From positions 1 to 64,000 of the forward strand of contig NZ_FOZV01000010.1 of NCBI RefSeq assembly GCF_900116065.1: DNA of 64,000 nt, read 5' to 3'. The stretch comes from Brevundimonas viscosa (GTDB taxonomy: Bacteria > Pseudomonadota > Alphaproteobacteria > Caulobacterales > Caulobacteraceae). The position numbers were made by a program, and so were the translations under genes. Positions 25,525 to 34,125 of this stretch are shown here, one piece after another (position 1 is the first letter of the stretch; every line of letters begins with the position of its first letter). The notes below the pieces were generated by a model that had not been told where the DNA came from, did not search any database, and saw nothing but the letters and a program-made list of their open reading frames with translations.

Positions 25525-26790
25525 TTACTCGATCAGGCGGGCGCCGCCGCGCGGCCCCACCCCCGCCGGCACCGGCACGTCAGTGGCGTCGTAGTCGGCG
25601 TTGATGAACAGGGACGGAGATCCCTTCATCTGCATTTCCTTGGCCACGATCACGGTCCAGGCGCTGTCCCGGGCCACGTCCGCCGTGCCGTCGACGATCA
25701 GCCGCGCCGACGGCACGTAGATCACCCCCAGGAGGCTCTCGACGTGGTCGGCCGAAATGATGAAGTCCTGCCGGTTGTCGCGCATGGCGCCCATGACGAT
25801 GCCGGCGTAGGGCCCGGTCTTGCGGCCGTCGAGGTTGACCTGCGCCCGGTCGGTGAAGTCGAACTTCGAGGCCGTGTCGAAGAACAGCGCCACGTCCTCG
25901 CCCTCCAGCCGGCCGTCCTCCTTCACCACCAGCGACCCCTTGAGGAAGAAGTGCTCACCCGGGGCCAGCAGGACTCGCGCCGTACCGGAGGCCTCGATGC
26001 CGCCGCAGTGCCGGCCGGCGGGGACATGGTGGGTCCCCGATGAGACCTTCACCCGGTTGGCCATCTCGACCACGGTGCACAGCAACCCCAGCGGGCCTTG
26101 CCGCTCGAGGTCGAGGTCGGCGAACGGATCCGCGATCGGCGCGGCCCCGGTGCTGGCCGACGGGCTGATCGAGCCTCCGGCCGTGGTCACCGCCTGCACC
26201 GAGGCGGCCGAGATGTTGCCGCCCTCCACGAGGATGTCGCGGTTGGAGTGCACCAGGCACGCCGGCGCCTTCATCTGGCCCGCGTCCTTGATGTTCAGCA
26301 ACTTGGCGCCGTTGGAGCCGCTGATCAGCACGCACAACGGCGTCAGGCCCGCGGTCGAGGCGGTGGCGTCGCCGACGAAGTTCCAGCCACCCGGCGGCAG
26401 CATGTTGGCGAAGAAGGAGGTGCGGTGCCCGCGCAGCAGCACGCGGATGGCCCGCTGTCCGCCGCGGTCCAGAATTTCGTAGCTGGCCTCGTAGGTGGGG
26501 GCCTCGGCCCATTCCTCCATCTGACCGCGGACGAACGCGTCGGCCCGCTCGCGCGCCGCTGAGCCGTCTGTGGCCAGCGCCAGCGCCGGCGCTCCGGCCA
26601 GCGCCGCCGCGTCGGCGATCGACTGCAACCGCCCCTTCGCCGTGTGCACCGCCATCAGGTCGATCCCGCCGACCCCGAGCAGCATCACGGCCGGTCCGAT
26701 CATCGCGAATTTGAGCGCGATCGATCCGCGCTCCGACCGGCGCAGCCGATCGGCGAACCCGAGCACGCGGCGAAGGACTCGTGGAATCAT
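25525..26790 (-). CDS. TadG-like (TadE/G family) pilus-assembly-associated protein
   Basis: A 421-residue protein. A basic N terminus precedes SERGSIALKFAMIGPAVMLL and GGIDLMAVHTAKGRLQSIADAAALAGA, the single-helix TadE/TadG signature with the prepilin-like GS-x-A-x-x-F pattern. The remaining ~330 residues form a large extracytoplasmic domain with repeated Gly/Val-rich beta segments, perhaps a beta-helix. TadG proteins accompany Flp/Tad pili used in surface attachment. No other tad genes are in the window. The start overlaps the upstream receiver gene stop (ATGA), so the two are translationally coupled. Confidence 0.82.
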   Translation of the reverse strand: MIPRVLRRVLGFADRLRRSERGSIALKFAMIGPAVMLLGVGGIDLMAVHTAKGRLQSIADAAALAGAPALALATDGSAARERADAFVRGQMEEWAEAPTYEASYEILDRGGQRAIRVLLRGHRTSFFANMLPPGGWNFVGDATASTAGLTPLCVLISGSNGAKLLNIKDAGQMKAPACLVHSNRDILVEGGNISAASVQAVTTAGGSISPSASTGAAPIADPFADLDLERQGPLGLLCTVVEMANRVKVSSGTHHVPAGRHCGGIEASGTARVLLAPGEHFFLKGSLVVKEDGRLEGEDVALFFDTASKFDFTDRAQVNLDGRKTGPYAGIVMGAMRDNRQDFIISADHVESLLGVIYVPSARLIVDGTADVARDSAWTVIVAKEMQMKGSPSLFINADYDATDVPVPAGVGPRGGARLIE

Positions 26791-27221
26791 GCCGCCTCCG
26801 CCGCGCGTTCGGCGGTGGCGCGGCGCTCGGCGCGCAGCACATAGCGGATCTGGTAGGTCAGCAGCCGCCAGTTCAGCGGCTTCATCACGAACGAGGTCGC
26901 CCCCAGGTGGAAGCAGCGGTCGATGGCTTCGACGTCCTCGCGCCCGGTCTGCACGATCACCGGCGCCTCGCGCAGCGCCGGGTCGGCGCGCATCCGCTCC
27001 AGCACGGTGAAGCCGTCCACGCCGGGCATCTCGAGGTCGAGCAGGATCAGGTCGTAGCGTTGCGAGGCCATCCGCTGCAGGGCCTCCTCGCCGCCGGCGG
27101 CGACGTCGACATGGGTGGCGGGCGATTCCAGGTTCACCTGGGCGAATTCGCGCAGGATCGGGTCGTCGTCGACGAACAGCAACCGCGCCTCGTCCTCAAG
27201 GACGTAAAAGAAACCACTCAT
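26787..27221 (-). CDS. Single-domain response regulator
   Basis: A 144-residue CheY-like receiver without an output domain. The acidic pocket is in LLFVDDDPILREF, the phospho-acceptor Asp in LILLDLEMPGVDGF, and the conserved Lys in SFVMKPLNW. GGAGG sits upstream of ATG 27221. It is transcribed divergently from the large hybrid kinase gene (117 bp apart), a likely phospho-donor, and is coupled to the TadG-like gene. The unusual C-terminal helix (RAERRATAERAAEAA) may mediate binding. Confidence 0.88.
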   Translation of the reverse strand: MSGFFYVLEDEARLLFVDDDPILREFAQVNLESPATHVDVAAGGEEALQRMASQRYDLILLDLEMPGVDGFTVLERMRADPALREAPVIVQTGREDVEAIDRCFHLGATSFVMKPLNWRLLTYQIRYVLRAERRATAERAAEAA

Positions 27222-27338
27222 CGGGACCCTCCTCGGGGCGTCGCACTGTTCGCCCCAGTCCCCCAATGGCACAACCATTAAGCGTCGAGTCATTAAGGGA
27301 CGGTATAGCTTCGGTAATCTGAAGTCGGGGGGCGAAGC
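27222..27338. promoter_or_regulatory. Divergent promoter region of the receiver/TadG genes and the hybrid kinase
   Basis: The 117-bp gap holds two direct CATTAAG(C/G)G elements at about 27276 and 27291, with a GAGTC (GANTC, a CcrM-type methylation site) between them at 27287-27291. The TTAA half sites are 11 bp apart, not the 7 bp of a CtrA box. They may form an operator, but this is pattern-based only. Confidence 0.4.
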
Positions 27339-30300
27339 TTGACCGTAGTGAGACCCGCCAAATACCGGGGTTCGATCCGCCGAAAACTGGTCGGCCTGGT
27401 TCTCGCCGCCCTGACGACCACCGCGGTTGTTACGGCGACGCTTATGGGCTGGACCGACGCCCGCCGTCAGACCGATCTCGAGACGGAACGCCTCACCCAG
27501 ACCGCCAAGGTGATCGGCTCCCTCGCCTCCGATTCCGTGCGCCAGGGCGACCGCGCCGGCGCCTTCGCCGCCCTCCGCTCCATCGCCCAGACCCCCGACG
27601 TCACCTACGGCCGCATCCAGCTCGAGGACGGCCGACTGGTAGCCGAGACCGGCGGCGGCGTCCGTCTGCAATCCGACACGCGCGTCGAGGACGGCGCCGG
27701 CGCCTCGGTCTGGTCGGTGCTCAACACCGGCACCATCGAAGTGGTCGCGCCCGTCGTCAGCCAGGGCGAAACCGTGGGCCGCATCACCCTTCTGGCCGAG
27801 ACGCCCGGGCTGCGCGGCCGTGTGCTCGGCTCCGTGCTGATCTCCCTGCTCGGCGCCGGCGTCGCCGCGCTCGCCGGCCTGTTCATCGCCCTGCGCCTCG
27901 CCCGTCGCATCAGCGACCCGATCGTCCGCCTCGCGGCCTTCACCAACACCGTGCGCGTGTCGGGCGACTACTCGGCCGATCCCGACATCGCCGCCGACGG
28001 CGAGGTCGCCGACCTTGTCGCCGGCCTGCGCGACATGCTGGGCGGCCTGCGCGAGCGCGACCGGCGCATCGCCGACCACGTCGCCGGCCTCGAGACCCAG
28101 GTCGCCGAACGCACCGCCGAGCTGTCCGAGGCCAAGGCCGCCGCGGAGGCCGCCAACGCCGCCAAGTCCGACTTCCTCGCGGTCATGAGCCACGAGATCC
28201 GCACGCCGATGAACGGCATCCTCGCGCTCAGCGAACTGCTGGCGAAATCCGACCTGCCGGACCGCCAACGCCGCTACGCCGACGTCATCGCCAAGTCCGG
28301 CAAGTCGCTGATCAGCATCATCAACGACATTCTCGACTTCTCGAAGGTCGAGGCGGGCAAGATGGAGCTCGAAAGCATCGAGACCAATCTCGCCGACGTC
28401 GCCGAGGACGTCGCCAGCCTGTTCACGGAACGAGCCGGGGCCAAGGGTCTGGACCTCGCCGTCTATGTCGACCCGCGCCTCGGCCCGGTGCTCGCCGACC
28501 CCACCCGCCTCCGTCAGGTGATCAGCAACCTGGTCAACAACGCCATCAAGTTCACCGAGACCGGCGGCGTGCTGATCCGCATCGAGCCGGCCGCCGACGG
28601 CGCCGGGATCGAGGCGGCGATCATCGACACCGGCCCGGGCATCCCGGCCGACAAGCTGCCCAAGCTGTTCGAGGCCTTCTCCCAGGAGGACCAGAGCACC
28701 ACCCGCAAGCACGGCGGCACCGGCCTCGGCCTCGCCATCTGCGACCGGCTGGTCAAGGCCATGGGGGGCGACTGGAAGCTGGCCAGCGAGGAGGGCGTCG
28801 GCTCCAGCTTCGGCTTTGTCGTTCCCCTCGCCCCGGTCGGCGGCGCCCCCGAACTCCCCGTCTTCGCCCCGGACTGGACCGCGGCGCTGACCGGCGATGC
28901 GCCCCGCTCGGTCGAGGCGGTCGGCCTCTATCTCGACGCGCTGGGCGTGGCCCGCGCCGACGATCCCGCCGGCGCCGTGCTCGTCGCCGAGGCCGGGGCC
29001 CTGCGCCTGGACTTCCCCGGCGCCGACGACGCCCGGACGGGCTGGACCCTGTCGGCCCCGGTCCGCCGGGTCGAGCTGATCCGCGCCCTCGCCGCCCTGC
29101 AGGCCGGCGAGAGCCCGACCGCCGAAACCGCCGCGGCCGAGGCCGAGGCGCTCTCCTTCCCCGGCGCGCGGGTGCTGGTCGTCGACGACTCCGAGGTCAA
29201 CCGCGAGGTCGCCGGCGAGGCCCTGTCGCGTCTCGGCGCGGCCGCGGACTTCGCCGAGGACGGCGTCGAGGCGGTCGAGGCGCTGCGGGCCGGCTCGTGG
29301 GATCTGGTCCTCATGGACGGCTCCATGCCCCGTCTCGACGGCTTCGAAGCCACCCGGCTGATCCGCGAGGAAGAAGCCCGCGACGGCCGGCCTCGCGCCG
29401 CCATCCTCGCCCTCACCGCCCACGTGGTCGGCACGGCGGCCGACGCCTGGAAGGCGGCCGGCATGGACGGCGTCATTCACAAGCCCTTCATCCTGCAGGA
29501 TCTGTCGCGGGCCCTGCAGCAGCACTGCGGCCGCTTCGCCGTCGCCGGCGCGGTCCCCGAGGCGACGCAGCCGGACGCGACTCCGCCGCCGCAGGCCGAC
29601 GACGACCTGTTCGATCCCGCCCTGCGCGGCGAGCTCAGGACTATGGCCGAGAACGGCCGCGCCGACTTCGTGGCCCGCGTCGAGGGCCTCTACGCCGAGA
29701 ACGCTCCCCTCCGCCTCGCGGACGTCCGGGCCGCCGCCGACGCCGGCGATCTCGAGGCCCTCGCCCGGGCCGCCCACGCCCTCAAGTCGATGAGTCTCAG
29801 CCTCGGCGCCCGCGCCGTGGCCAGCGCCGCCTCCGCCATGGAGACCGCGGCGCGGCGTGGCGAGTGCGCGCCCGACTCGGTGGAGGCGCTCGCCGCCCTG
29901 CTGGACCGGACGCTCGAGGCCATGGGCGCCTCCGCGGCCGCCGCGCCCGCCGATCCCGCGACCGCCCTGCGTCGGGCCATCGCGGACGGCGAGCTCGACG
30001 TCGTCTTCCAGCCGATGATGGATCGCACGGGGGCCTTCTCCGGCAAGGTCGAGGCGCTGGTGCGCTGGACCACCGCCGCGGGCCTGCGCCGTCCGCCCGA
30101 CGAGTTCGTACCCGAGTTCGAGGCCGCCGGCGCCATCGAGCACCTCACCGACTTCGTGCTGGAGCGGGCCATGCGGGTGGTCGGCGCCCGCGACGACGTC
30201 CGGGTCTCCGTCAACGCCTCCGCCGGCGAGTTCCAGCGCCCCGATTTCGCCGACCGGGTGCGCGCCGCCGCCGGCCGCGCGGACTTCCCGCTGGATCGTC

Positions 30301-30695
30301 TCGAGATCGAGGTCACGGAGACCGCCATCCTCGACATCGACCAGGCCCGGCCGACGCTCGACCGGCTCGGCGCGCTCGGCGTGGGCGTGGCGCTGGACGA
30401 CTTCGGGGCCGGCTACACCAGCCTGCACGCCCTGCGCGAGCTGCGCTTCACGACGCTGAAGATCGACCGCAGCTTCGTCGAGCGCTGCGTGGACGACACC
30501 GCCTCCGCGGCGATCATCCATGCGGTCATCGCCGTGGGCCGTTCGCTCGGCATGCAGGTGGTGTGCGAAGGCGTCGAGACGCCCGAGCAGGCGCGCTTCC
30601 TGCGCACCGCCGGCGTCCACCTCATCCAGGGCTGGGTCTACGCCCGCGCCGGCGCCTTCGAGGACCTGCCGCCAGCCGGTGCGGCGGCCGCATGA
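27339..30695 (+). CDS. Hybrid histidine kinase with receiver, HPt and C-terminal EAL phosphodiesterase domains
   Basis: An 1118-residue membrane protein. Order: TM1 (~17-37), periplasmic sensor (~40-160), TM2 (~163-186), HAMP (~187-240), HisKA with His285 in [10 protein letters not shown], and HATPase (N400/N401, [15 protein letters not shown]). A degenerate receiver-like stretch may follow (~510-585). Then come a receiver with phospho-Asp660 (D616/D617, K715), an HPt with His813 ([11 protein letters not shown]) and an EAL domain (~875-1110). The EAL catalytic set appears complete: EAL 905-907, N959, E991/E994, D1020-D1021, K1041, E1077/E1080. It should sense a periplasmic signal and degrade c-di-GMP. 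Start is TTG 27339 (after GGGGGG) or GTG 27348. A receiver gene follows. Confidence 0.9.
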   Translation: MTVVRPAKYRGSIRRKLVGLVLAALTTTAVVTATLMGWTDARRQTDLETERLTQTAKVIGSLASDSVRQGDRAGAFAALRSIAQTPDVTYGRIQLEDGRLVAETGGGVRLQSDTRVEDGAGASVWSVLNTGTIEVVAPVVSQGETVGRITLLAETPGLRGRVLGSVLISLLGAGVAALAGLFIALRLARRISDPIVRLAAFTNTVRVSGDYSADPDIAADGEVADLVAGLRDMLGGLRERDRRIADHVAGLETQVAERTAELSEAKAAAEAANAAKSDFLAVMSHEIRTPMNGILALSELLAKSDLPDRQRRYADVIAKSGKSLISIINDILDFSKVEAGKMELESIETNLADVAEDVASLFTERAGAKGLDLAVYVDPRLGPVLADPTRLRQVISNLVNNAIKFTETGGVLIRIEPAADGAGIEAAIIDTGPGIPADKLPKLFEAFSQEDQSTTRKHGGTGLGLAICDRLVKAMGGDWKLASEEGVGSSFGFVVPLAPVGGAPELPVFAPDWTAALTGDAPRSVEAVGLYLDALGVARADDPAGAVLVAEAGALRLDFPGADDARTGWTLSAPVRRVELIRALAALQAGESPTAETAAAEAEALSFPGARVLVVDDSEVNREVAGEALSRLGAAADFAEDGVEAVEALRAGSWDLVLMDGSMPRLDGFEATRLIREEEARDGRPRAAILALTAHVVGTAADAWKAAGMDGVIHKPFILQDLSRALQQHCGRFAVAGAVPEATQPDATPPPQADDDLFDPALRGELRTMAENGRADFVARVEGLYAENAPLRLADVRAAADAGDLEALARAAHALKSMSLSLGARAVASAASAMETAARRGECAPDSVEALAALLDRTLEAMGASAAAAPADPATALRRAIADGELDVVFQPMMDRTGAFSGKVEALVRWTTAAGLRRPPDEFVPEFEAAGAIEHLTDFVLERAMRVVGARDDVRVSVNASAGEFQRPDFADRVRAAAGRADFPLDRLEIEVTETAILDIDQARPTLDRLGALGVGVALDDFGAGYTSLHALRELRFTTLKIDRSFVERCVDDTASAAIIHAVIAVGRSLGMQVVCEGVETPEQARFLRTAGVHLIQGWVYARAGAFEDLPPAGAAAA

Positions 30696-30759
30696 CGTTA
30701 ATCAATCCCGTTTCGGAAATCGCAGGGCTTTCGGGCGATCCTTCGCTCCAGAGGTTAGC

Positions 30760-31164
30760 ATGGCCATAGTTCTCGTAGTCGACGACGATCCCACCATCCG
30801 CGCCATCGTGACCGAGCTCCTGCGCGAGGAGCGACACGCCATCATCGAGGCGGCCGACGGCGACGAGGCCCTGCGGGCGCTCGACGCCACCCCGGCCGAA
30901 CTCGTGGTGCTCGACATGCTGATGCCCAACCGCGACGGGCTGGAGACGATCATGGAGATTCGCCGTCGGCACCCGGCGGTGCGGATTCTCGCGATCTCTT
31001 CCGGCGGCAATATCGGGGTCGGCAACCTGCTCAACATGGCGCGGGTGTTCGGCGCGGACGAAACACTGGCCAAGCCCCTGTCGTTCACCACCTTCGCCGA
31101 TACTGTGAACCGGCTGCTGAACGCGCCGACAACGGCCCCGAGCCCCTTCGCCAGCCAGGCCTGA
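30760..31164 (+). CDS. Single-domain response regulator
   Basis: A 134-residue CheY-like protein. It has VLVVDDDPTIRAIVTELL, phospho-Asp in LVVLDMLMPNRDGL, conserved Ser/Thr in LAISSGG, and Lys in ETLAKPLSF. A GAGG Shine-Dalgarno precedes ATG 30760. It lies 64 bp after the hybrid kinase gene on the same strand and is a plausible phosphate acceptor from its HPt domain. No output domain; action must be by protein contact. Confidence 0.9.
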   Translation: MAIVLVVDDDPTIRAIVTELLREERHAIIEAADGDEALRALDATPAELVVLDMLMPNRDGLETIMEIRRRHPAVRILAISSGGNIGVGNLLNMARVFGADETLAKPLSFTTFADTVNRLLNAPTTAPSPFASQA

Positions 31165-31170
31165 CCGGCG

Positions 31171-31710
31171 TCAGGGCGCGGGCGGCTGTTCCGCCGTCGT
31201 CCAGCGCCGCGGCGGCCCGTCCGGCCGCATCACCCGCCGTTCCCAGGCCGTCGCCGCGCCCGGCCGGTAACCGGGAAAGGCGTAGCCGGCATCGTCCAGC
31301 CGCGGATCGTCCCAGTCGCCGTAGCGATAGCCGTAATAGCCGTTCTCGACCTGCCGGAAGCTCACATCCAGCCGGCCGTCCTCGCCGATCGGCAGCGACA
31401 CCGCCGCGCCGTAGTCGCGATAGCCCTCGCTGCCCACGGTCACGCTGAACTGGCTGTGCATCTCGCGATCGTCGGCCATGCCGCCTTCGATCCAGGGCGT
31501 GGCGGCGGGCGCGCGCGAGGCCAGCCAGCGTTCGATCTGTTGATCGGTGCTCAGGCCGTGCGGGGCGGCGTCCTGGGCCGCCCCGTCCACCGAGGGCGCC
31601 TCGGGGACGGCGGCGACGTCCAGCGTCACCGGCGTCTCCGGCGCTGTGGCCATCGCGCCCTGGGGGTCGCTGCCCAGGACAGCGGCCGCCGCCAGCAGGG
31701 TGATCAACAT
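31171..31710 (-). CDS. Exported protein of unknown function
   Basis: A 179-residue product from ATG 31710, placed 8 bases after AGGAG. It begins with a short hydrophobic signal (MLITLLAAAAVLGS). The mature part has a conserved-looking core, HSQFSVTVGSEGYRDYGAAV and LDVSFRQVENGYYGYRYG, rich in Tyr/Gly, and a Pro-rich C terminus. I do not recognise the family. It converges on the receiver gene with a 6-bp gap and lies downstream of msrB. Confidence 0.65.
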   Translation of the reverse strand: MLITLLAAAAVLGSDPQGAMATAPETPVTLDVAAVPEAPSVDGAAQDAAPHGLSTDQQIERWLASRAPAATPWIEGGMADDREMHSQFSVTVGSEGYRDYGAAVSLPIGEDGRLDVSFRQVENGYYGYRYGDWDDPRLDDAGYAFPGYRPGAATAWERRVMRPDGPPRRWTTAEQPPAP

Positions 31711-31759
31711 GCGCCGGACTCCTGTGTCGCTCCCACCCTGACCCCTAATGCGGCCAAAG

Positions 31760-32236
31760 TCAGGCTTTTCCGTCGCCGCGGCCCAGCGGGTCCGGCAGCG
31801 CCTCGCCATCCGCGACGAAGCTCAGGGCCACGGAATTGATGCAGTAGCGCAGCCCCGTCGGCGGCGGTCCGTCCGGGAAAACGTGCCCCTGGTGGCTGCC
31901 GCAGCGCGCGCAGCGGGTCTCCGTGCGCACCATGCCGTAGCTTTCGTCGCGCACCGCTGTCACGTGCGCGGGGTCGACCGGCTCGGTGAAGCTGGGCCAG
32001 CCGGTGCCGCTCTCGAACTTGGTCCGGCTGCGGAACAGCGGCAGGCCGCACTCGCGGCAGCAGAACACCCCCGCCCGCTTCTCGCCCAGCAGGGTGCCGC
32101 AGAACGGGGCCTCGGTGCCGTGGGCCAGCAGCACCCGCTTCTCCTCGGGCGACAGGTCGGCTTCCAGCCGGGCCCGCTCCTCGTCGTCCGGGGGCATGAG
32201 GTCGAAGCCGGAGGCGGAGCGCAGCGTGTCGGTCAT
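31760..32236 (-). CDS. msrB: Peptide-methionine (R)-S-oxide reductase
   Basis: A 158-residue MsrB that reduces R-methionine sulfoxide in proteins. The zinc site is two CxxC pairs (CCRECG and CARCG). The catalytic Cys lies in LRYCINSVAL, and FESGTGWPSF and GHVFPDGPPPTG are family signatures. No signal peptide, so cytoplasmic. GGGAGGG precedes ATG 32236; a longer in-frame start at 32272 is not supported. Confidence 0.94.
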   Translation of the reverse strand: MTDTLRSASGFDLMPPDDEERARLEADLSPEEKRVLLAHGTEAPFCGTLLGEKRAGVFCCRECGLPLFRSRTKFESGTGWPSFTEPVDPAHVTAVRDESYGMVRTETRCARCGSHQGHVFPDGPPPTGLRYCINSVALSFVADGEALPDPLGRGDGKA

Positions 32237-32350
32237 CCCTCCCACATAGGCGCCGCGTGCCGGCCCTTCCACCCGTCGACCCGCGCCCCGGGTGAACCAA
32301 ATCCCTCCTCACGGATTGCCCGAGGACTGCTCAGCTTCAGGAGGCGGCCC

Positions 32351-32776
32351 ATGGCGCCCGTACGCATGATCGGCACGGCCGTTCACCGGATCCTTCTCGC
32401 CTTCCCCACGGCCCTCTTCCCGGCCGCGCTCGTCACCGACATCGCCTATCTGCGCACCGCCCAGATGCAGTGGACCAACTTCTCCGCCTGGCTGATCGCC
32501 GGCGCCCTGGTCTTCTGCGGCGTGGTGCTGGCGTGGAGCCTGATCGAGCTGCTGCTGGCCCTCCGCGTCGACCGCCGGCGGCGGCGCCTGATCTACCCGG
32601 CCCTGCTGGCCGTCCTGTTCGTGCTCGGCCTGCTGAACGCCTTCAAGCACAGCCAGGACGCCTGGAGTTCCGTCGGCGCCTTCGGCCTCGTCCTGTCGAT
32701 CCTGAGCACCCTTGTCGTCCTTGCCGCCGCCCTCGTGGCCTACTCCGGCATCCTCAACCGGGAGGTCGCCCGATGA
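32351..32776 (+). CDS. DUF2231-type membrane protein
   Basis: A 141-residue protein with four membrane helices (about 10-30, 44-66, 80-97, 108-132). HRILLAFPTALFPAALVTDI at the N terminus matches the DUF2231 pattern (short HPx-like start, small four-helix bundle). Function unknown; such proteins often sit beside redox or sugar-dehydrogenase genes. AGGAGG precedes ATG 32351, and the stop overlaps the next gene (ATGA), so they form an operon. Confidence 0.78.
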   Translation: MAPVRMIGTAVHRILLAFPTALFPAALVTDIAYLRTAQMQWTNFSAWLIAGALVFCGVVLAWSLIELLLALRVDRRRRRLIYPALLAVLFVLGLLNAFKHSQDAWSSVGAFGLVLSILSTLVVLAAALVAYSGILNREVAR

Positions 32777-34101
32777 TCCGTTCCCTCGTCTGCGCCGCCG
32801 CCCTGCTCGCCGTCGCCGCCTGCGGCCGCAGCGATCCCGGTCTGGACCAGACCGGGCCGCAACCCGACCTCCCCGATGTCCGCGAGACCCTGCTGCCGCC
32901 GATGAAGATCGCCAAGCCGGTCGGCTGGGGCGACGAGGTCCCGACCGCGCCGGACGGCTACATCGTCACGGCCTTGGCCACGGACCTCAAGATCCCGCGC
33001 CAGATGCTGGTCCTGCCCAACGGCGACATCCTCGTCGCCGAGGGCCGCGGCGGCGGCGCGCCCGCGCTGCGCCCCAAGGACGTCATCGCCGGCGTGATCA
33101 AGAAGAAGGGCAACACCCGGGTCGAAAGCGGCGACCGCGTCACCCTGCTGCGCGACGCCGACGGCGACGGCCGCGCCGAGGTGCGCACCGTCTTCGTTGA
33201 CGAACTGAACGCCCCCTACGGCCTCGCCTTCGTCGACGGCTACCTCTACGTGGCCGAGCAGGATCAGCTGGTCCGCTTCCCCTATCAGGACGGCCAGACC
33301 CGCATTACCGCCGCGCCCGAGCGGGTCACCCGCCTGCCCTCGCAGATCAATCACCACTGGACCAAGGCCCTGACCGCCAGCGCCGACGGCCAGACCCTCT
33401 ACGTCGGCATCGGCTCCAACTCGAACGTCGGCGAGCGCGGCATGGCGGTGGAGGAGGAGCGGGCCGTGGTCTGGGCCGTGGACCGCGTCACCGGCGCCCG
33501 GCGCACCGTCGCCACCGGCATCCGCAATCCCACCGCCCTCGCCATCGAGCCGAACACCAGCGCCCTCTGGGCCGTGGTCAACGAGCGCGACGAGATCGGC
33601 CCGCAACTGGTCCCTGACTATCTGACCACGGTGCGCGAGGGGGCCTTCTACGGCTGGCCCTACAGCTACTGGGGCCAGAACGTCGACCCGCGGGTTCGGC
33701 CGCAGAAGCCCGAACTGGTCGCCCGCGCCGTCCGTCCCGACTACGCCCTCGGCTCCCACGTCGCCGCCCTCGGCCTGTCGTTCGCCCGCGACGGCGGCTT
33801 CGGCGGCCCATTCACGGAAGGCGCCTTCGTCGGCCAGCACGGCAGCTGGAACCGCCAGGACCTGGCCGGCTACAAGGTCGTCTGGGTGCCGTTCTCCGGC
33901 GGACGGCCCAGCGGCGAGCCGGTCGACTTCCTCACCGGCTTCCTCGATGGCGAGCGCGCCCGCGGCCGCCCGGTCGGCGTGGTCTTCGACCCGACCCGCC
34001 GCATCCTGCTGGTCGCCGACGACCTGTCGAACACGGTCTGGCGCGTGGCCCCGCGATCCGCAACGCAAACGGGCGGGAGCGTCGCCGCTCCCGCCCGCTG
34101 A
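32773..34101 (+). CDS. Sorbosone/glucose-dehydrogenase-like PQQ-type lipoprotein
   Basis: A 442-residue periplasmic beta-propeller. MIRSLVCAAALLAVAAC is a lipoprotein signal (lipobox AVAAC). The core has the soluble-sugar-dehydrogenase pattern: IPRQMLVLPNGDILVAEGRG, NAPYGLAFVDGYLYVAEQDQ, GERGMAVEEERAVVWAVD, GIRNPTALAIEP, EGAFYGWPYSYWG and GAFVGQHGSWNR. Family members oxidise sugars with PQQ, but the substrate is not predictable. It is co-translated with the DUF2231 membrane protein, which might accept electrons (inference). A GC-rich hairpin covers its 3' end. Confidence 0.82.
   Translation: MIRSLVCAAALLAVAACGRSDPGLDQTGPQPDLPDVRETLLPPMKIAKPVGWGDEVPTAPDGYIVTALATDLKIPRQMLVLPNGDILVAEGRGGGAPALRPKDVIAGVIKKKGNTRVESGDRVTLLRDADGDGRAEVRTVFVDELNAPYGLAFVDGYLYVAEQDQLVRFPYQDGQTRITAAPERVTRLPSQINHHWTKALTASADGQTLYVGIGSNSNVGERGMAVEEERAVVWAVDRVTGARRTVATGIRNPTALAIEPNTSALWAVVNERDEIGPQLVPDYLTTVREGAFYGWPYSYWGQNVDPRVRPQKPELVARAVRPDYALGSHVAALGLSFARDGGFGGPFTEGAFVGQHGSWNRQDLAGYKVVWVPFSGGRPSGEPVDFLTGFLDGERARGRPVGVVFDPTRRILLVADDLSNTVWRVAPRSATQTGGSVAAPAR
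34070..34097. terminator. Hairpin at the convergent ends of the sugar-dehydrogenase-like and S41 genes
   Basis: CGGGCGGGAGC-GTCGCC-GCTCCCGCCCG is a perfect 11-bp stem. On the minus strand it is followed by TTTGCG, so it may terminate the S41 gene transcript; on the plus strand there is no T run. Confidence 0.6.
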
Positions 34102-34125
34102 CGGTCTCGATTCAGAACGCTCCGA

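Noticed and set aside
27278-27296. Possible CtrA binding site (TTAA pair) before the kinase
   Set aside because: The half sites are 11 bp apart, whereas the CtrA site needs TTAA-N7-TTAA.
26787-30620. A 1277-codon minus-strand open frame antisense to the hybrid kinase
   Set aside because: Only its last 144 codons are a real gene (the receiver). The rest is the codon-bias shadow of the kinase.
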